Of a stretch of 64,000 nucleotides of DNA, positions 59,537-64,000 are shown piece by piece. A program made the translations under genes and the position numbers. This DNA is from Orbilia blumenaviensis. Its lineage: Eukaryota; Ascomycota; Orbiliomycetes; Orbiliales; Orbiliaceae. The notes under the pieces are model-generated. The model worked only from the letters and a program-made list of their open reading frames with translations, did no database searches and was not told the DNA's origin. Location of the stretch: assembly GCA_036872755.1 (NCBI GenBank), contig JAVHNS010000008.1:1550001-1614000 (forward strand). The letters are read 5' to 3'. Numbering within the stretch: position 1 is the stretch's first letter; every line of letters begins with the position of its first letter.

Positions 59537-62500
59537 CTAAACTACGTAGTTGGCACGGAGTCTCTCCTGGGTCTTGATAGGCAACTTGTTGAAGAAAGAC
59601 TGCCAGTCATTCATTGCTTCCCTGTATTTATCGATAACCTAGAGTAACACCATTAGTACTCGTGGCTGGTTAGAGGGTTGGATTGTGGGGTTCTTACTCG
59701 CTGAAACAGTACCTGCAATTGCTTTGAGGCATTAACGTATTTAGCGATGGATCCGAAGAGAACGTCCAAACAGTCCTCAAGAGCTTGGGGATTGGTAATA
59801 GTGATCATTGCAAGCCCGCAAAATGCGGTGTCCTTTTCGTCAGTCTCCTGAACCCTTGCAAGCGTGTGAAGGAAAGGTTCAGCAAAAGTGGCAAGATGGG
59901 GAGCGAGTTCTTCATGGCATCCAAGTCCAAGTCGGCCGAGTGCTATAGCCGCGTTTTCCGTGAGACTAGCAGGAATGTCCGGGGTCTGGACAACGGCGAG
60001 GAGTCTAGTGAAGAGTCTGTCCACATATGGTGCCATCCCTGCTTCTTGCTGCCGAGCCTTTTGTAAAGAGATCTCCCCACAGGACCAACAGGCATTGTTG
60101 ATGACACTATAGGCGGTTTCAGGTTCTTCATCTCCATCGATCTTAGAGAGGTCGAGCTCTTCAATTAGAAGGCCCATAACCTGAGGGAGGACGGGATCCA
60201 ACTCGCTGAACACATAGATGGCGCAGTCACCGAGAAGAGCATAAGCTGACTGCTTCACCTCGTTGTTTGAATCGCTGAGGCAGAGAGTAAGCATTTGGAA
60301 GAAACTTGGCTTCGCAGCATGTACGAGGTTTAATGATTGTAGGTGAAGGGCCTGTATAATCGCGCTTAGAAGATCGAGGGAAGTTATCAAGTAATCTTTG
60401 TTGGGCTCCTCTAAATCAGGATTTTGGGCATATTGAACACCTTGTTCCAGATTTCGATGGATAAGATGCAAACAGCGGAAGAAGATATGTTGAGCGTATG
60501 GTTGAAACTCGGGACCCATGGCCTGGGCAACAAAACTAAGGCACTACAAGAAGCAAAAAAGATTAGTAGAAGTCTAATGGGAATGGCGACTAGGCTTTTT
60601 ACCTCAAGCAACGGGAACAACTCTCTGTGATCGTCTTGAACTTTATGATATCTTTCTATCAGTGCTGGCATAAGCATGTCAACGGCTGGGGGTTCCGCGA
60701 TGGCATGACCAACGTGCTCAGCCAGCGTCTGGATGCAATCATACAAAATATACATGTTGCGATCCTTGTATTTCCCAAAAGCTATCATGAAGATTTTCAG
60801 AATAGGCTCCAAATATGGAGCCAGTTCCTTCTGGGCTTGCTCCTCCAAAAATGCAAACGCCGACGCCCCAGCCTCTTGAACGCGCTTGTTCCTATCAAGC
60901 ATTTTCTTCAAAAGGCCGTCCATCATTGGTAAAAAGAAGTTTTGGCGGATGTTCGGATCTGTTGGTGAGGCTGCCCACTTCGAGTATCGTCCAAGTGTCC
61001 AACAGGTGATCTGGCGGACCAGTGGCTCTGCATCGTTGAGAAGGCTGATCAGGAATGGGATCAATTTGGGGAGGTGCGGAGTGACAGTGTCCCAGCAGCC
61101 ATCTGCTACAGCACCCAGTGATAATACGGCAGCTTCTCGGAATTGCCACTGAGGATGTTCGAGGTTTTTCTGGAGATAGGGTAGAATGATTTGGAAAATG
61201 GTGTCATGGTAGACGTTTGCGAGGACATCGAGAGCGGCAGCTGAACACTTGCGTAGATTCCACCTTTCTTCGGGATTGCCACCTCCCAGGAAATCCTCAT
61301 CTTCGATTTCTCCCTCGCTCAGGTCATCATCGTCATCTCCCATTTTGTTTTGGTTAGCACGACTCTCGGAGCCCTCAGCTGGCGTCTCGCCATTGATAGT
61401 CCGGGCCTTGCTCTTCGCAAAAACTGGCTGGAGATCCTCAGCTTTGTCCTCAACTTCTTCATCATCGCCTCGGCCACCGAGCATTAACATATCCTCTTCG
61501 CTGTAAACCATACTATTAAGCAGCGTAGGGATGATTTTCGGTAGATAGGGTCCGATGTCATTCTGAAGGACATCGTGCTCGCCCAGACTGAGCCAGAACT
61601 CAGCAGCTTCTAGGGCGAGATTTTCATCATCTCGACGATTCTGCTGAGCGATCATATAGTCAATAATGCCACCAAGATTCGGTCTTATCTTATCCGGCCG
61701 AATATCGACGATCTGAACCAATGAACGACAGACAGCTTTTCGGACATCATCTGATGGGTCTTGAGCAAGCTGAGTGAGTACAGATAGGAGGTTGTCGATA
61801 TTGTCTGTGATTGCCGATGGCCTGCCTGGGATGAAGATGTTGATAGAGGCAAGGGCAAGTGCACGGATCTTGTCAGAGCCAGCAGACGCATACGTGAGTA
61901 GCTTAGGTATAAGGAAATTGAGAGGGCGTTCTCCGTTATAATTGCTGTCGAGAGTCTTCCTATCGTCCTCACAAATCTTGTGAAGACAGCTCATGGCACC
62001 TTCCCTAGCCGTCATAGGAACATCCTTCCCATCGATCAACCCTATTAAGGTGGCCAAAATCTCTGGCCATTGCAGCAATCCAGCGCTTCGAAGGATCTCG
62101 GCTATGAGAGAGCCGGTGAGAGATCTTATCTGGTGGGTTTGGTCCCCGAGTCCTTGGATGGCGGATTGTTTGACGTAGCTCTGAGCATCGGGTGGCATGC
62201 GAACCCAAGCCTCTTTTAGATGGTTCTTGAGCAAGATGCCACCAGCAGACCGAGCGCCAAGGTACTCGGTCGGTTGGACATTTTGAGGCGGATTCGGGTT
62301 GATGAGAATGTAGCTAAGATAGTTGCAGATGTCCGGCGACCCCTCCGCTCGATGAAGCATCTATAGAATGACGGGACAGGCCAATGGAGGCAATTTCTGT
62401 TAGATAAGAGTATCCATGACAGACAAACGTCGAAACAAGGCTCTCCCGGCAGTCTCTTTGAAAGAGGATACTGGATAAAATTAAAATGATGATGGTTATA

Positions 62501-62618
62501 AATATATTTTTTCTCGTACCTCTCCAGCTCTTTTTCTTCTTTCAGCATCTGCTCCAAGGCTGTCCACCAAATAGCCCACCAGCTGCCGCAGCGGCTCTTC
62601 CTGTGGCTGCCACTGCAT
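59537..62618 (-). CDS. KAP104: transportin / karyopherin beta 2
   Basis: Four exons: 62618-62520, 62360-60603, 60543-59713, 59638-59537 (minus; 2790 nt, 929 aa). Kap104/transportin imports PY-NLS cargo such as hnRNP proteins. HEAT-repeat blocks match: WQPQEEPLRQLVGYLVDSLG at the N-terminus, SPDICNYLSYIL, GGILLKNHLKEAW, AREGAMSCLHKICEDD. The long acidic insertion loop (about residues 325-375, DDDDDLSEGEIEDEDFLGGG) of HEAT 8 releases cargo upon Ran-GTP binding. Then come LRKCSAAALDVLANVYHD, HPQWQFREAAVLSLGAVADGC, TCWTLGRYSKW, NNACWSCGEISL and the end DWQSFFNKLPIKTQERLRANYVV. All introns are in phase 0. Together with KAP95 it makes two importin-beta family members in the window. Confidence 0.95.
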
Positions 62619-63035
62619 GTTGTAAGGGAAGGTGGGACAATGTAACCGGGAATGAAGACGATATTGGCTGGCGGTTTTTGATGAAAAGTCTGAGGTTGTT
62701 CAAGCGGAAGAACGCTGTGTGTGATGTTGATGTTGATATCGATATTGATATTGATATTGAGAATCGCTCTGTGGCTAGATCGACTAGCAAAGAGAATTGA
62801 AGTTGCTTGAGATTGGATATGATGTCAGCAGAAATTTAGCTTTGATTGCTTGCTTTGAGTGCTCGGCGGGGAGCTTTGACTGGCTGCAAGCCGATCTATA
62901 GTAGCTAGGCTTCAGGGAGATTTTGTCCTATGCTGAGGACTGGGTATGCAGCTGGGGAAAGCCCAGCCCACAGCGAAGGGAGGGAAAGAAGGAAGGAGTG
63001 AAACGACGACGATGATGATGATGAATAGACGAATA

Positions 63036-63062
63036 GATGGATGGATGGATGGATGGATGGAG
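63036..63062. repeat. (ATGG)n microsatellite
   Basis: About seven tandem copies of the tetramer ATGG/GGAT, directly visible, about 420 nt upstream of the KAP104 start codon. Confidence 0.9.
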
Positions 63063-63268
63063 GATGAGCGGGCGGATGATACTCTACACTGTCCAACAGC
63101 GAAGGCGTAAGGAAGGAGCTGTAGATATCGATGAAGGTCAGAGGTTAAGATACGGTAGCGTAGTCAGTGAGGGAAAGCAGGTAAAGGCAAGTTCGTACTA
63201 AGTAAGTGGTGGTGGTGGGTGGTGGTAGTAGCAGCAGTAGTGGGTGGGCAGGTCAGTGGTGGGTGGAT

Positions 63269-63288
63269 GGGCTCAGTGGGTGGGTGGG
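63269..63288 (+). other. G-quadruplex motif
   Basis: Four GGG tracts separated by loops of 6, 1 and 1 nt meet the standard intramolecular G4 pattern. It lies in a longer G-rich tract on the plus strand, about 650 nt upstream of the KAP104 ATG on the opposite strand. Confidence 0.6.
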
Positions 63289-64000
63289 TGGATGGCCATG
63301 AAGGGAAGGTTTTGGGTGTTGTTGTTGTGTGTGTGTGTGTGCGGGCGGTAACAGGACTGGCTGGCCGGTTCATAGGCTATAACTAGTGTAGTGTATAGGT
63401 ACTTGGGTACCTACTAGGTTGGCATGCACCACCGGACACACTCTCTCATCGAGATCCTGTCCTGTCCTATTCGACCCTTCAATGCTTCCAACAGGCCAAA
63501 TCAGTTTCCATTTTAACGTATCAGTATCAAAACTAATTTCTATTTTTTCCCTCTTCTCCCTTTATCAACCTGTTTGTTGATACTGGTATTCATTCATCCG
63601 TTTTCCCGCTCAGTTTATTTTAGGCATTGTACTCGATTCATGCATGAACGGAGGGATGACAGACAATAAGCTACGGAGTTTTCCCAAGGGAAATCCTTTT
63701 TTTTTTCTGTTCTGTCGTCGCATCAGGCGGGTCAGTCAGTGTCAGCAGAGGAAAGGAAAAAAAAAAAAAAAAGGCAAACTCGGGGGAGGGGAAAGCCGTT
63801 TTTCTTGCCCCACTTCTCTTGCTCGCCCAGGCCCGCACATACGTCCTGATAACGTACGTCCTAACTGACTTACCTAAACGACAATAGTTACCGATCGCTT
63901 GTTGCAGCTTAATTACTTGATGCCGCGCTAACTGCATCAAGACAAAGTATCGCTGGACCCCTCATGCAACACACGCCAACCCGTCCAAGCTTAAATTTAC

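Larger units (their letters stand above)
62619..64000. other. low-complexity upstream region of KAP104
   Basis: It contains an ATATTG-type hexamer repeat (about 62728-62762) in the probable KAP104 leader, (ATGG)n at 63036-63062, a G-rich (GGGT)-like tract at 63200-63300 and a long A run near 63759-63772. No gene is supported up to the window end. Confidence 0.5.

Noticed and set aside
29915..62618. KAP95 and KAP104 as a recent tandem duplication
   Set aside because: They belong to distinct ancient importin-beta subfamilies with different exon structures and are 27 kb apart.
63001..63300. possible CRISPR or minisatellite array
   Set aside because: Only simple tetra- and trinucleotide runs; no spaced repeats with unique spacers.

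Overview
The window is a 64 kb piece of nuclear DNA from a filamentous ascomycete (Pezizomycotina). The evidence is short GT-AG introns (about 50-160 nt) with CTAAC/CTGAC branch points, fungal-type orthologues throughout, a CFEM-type small secreted protein, and intergenic DNA rich in TACCTAGGTA-like palindromes. PAN3 has 11 exons and other conserved genes are also intron-rich, which would fit an early-diverging pezizomycotine lineage; that placement is an inference. I rebuilt exon structures by hand. In each model the intron phases close and the total coding length is a multiple of three.

Layout. 0-5.2 kb: the 3' part of HSP104 (+) converges on an Anr2-like DENN-fold protein (-). 5.2-11.2 kb: gene-poor, AT-rich DNA holding a broken SNTX/stonustoxin-like (MACPF-type) pseudogene (-) and one intact CFEM-like secreted protein (+). 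11.3-14.1 kb: an unrecognised 887-aa S/TP-rich coiled-coil protein (+) with an RFX X-box, CCAAT and TATA upstream. 15.2-22 kb: an Xaa-Pro aminopeptidase (-) divergent from LSM7 (+), then PAN3 (-). LSM7 and PAN3 are both mRNA-decay factors. 24.4-27.3 kb: anaphase-promoting complex subunit 4 (+). 29.9-32.9 kb: importin beta-1/KAP95 (+). 34.3-40.4 kb: RSE1/SF3B3 (-) divergent from mitochondrial phosphatidylserine decarboxylase PSD1 (+) across about 375 bp. 45-47.2 kb: an F-box-like protein (+) convergent with a zinc-ribbon/LysM/UBA-like protein (-). 49.2-58 kb: a CAS1-like multi-pass membrane protein (+), then the large ribosome-biogenesis HEAT protein UTP10 (+). 59.5-62.6 kb: transportin/KAP104 (-). 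The right end is low-complexity DNA.

Most genes are core housekeeping functions: disaggregation, splicing, deadenylation, nuclear import, the cell cycle, rRNA processing and lipid synthesis. The points most worth a second look are: (1) a 163-codon Pro-rich reading frame directly in frame after the PAN3 stop codon, whose TAG could also act as a splice acceptor; (2) the SNTX-like pore-former relic with a nonsense codon and about three frameshifts; (3) a CAS1-like protein that appears to have lost the Ser and His of its SGNH esterase half; (4) splicing oddities, namely a first coding exon of RSE1 that is only the ATG, a 25-nt microexon in the LysM gene, and a 54-nt frame-preserving intron in UTP10; and (5) the uncharacterised 887-aa protein under an apparent RFX site. 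I found no tRNA, rRNA, CRISPR array or intact transposon.
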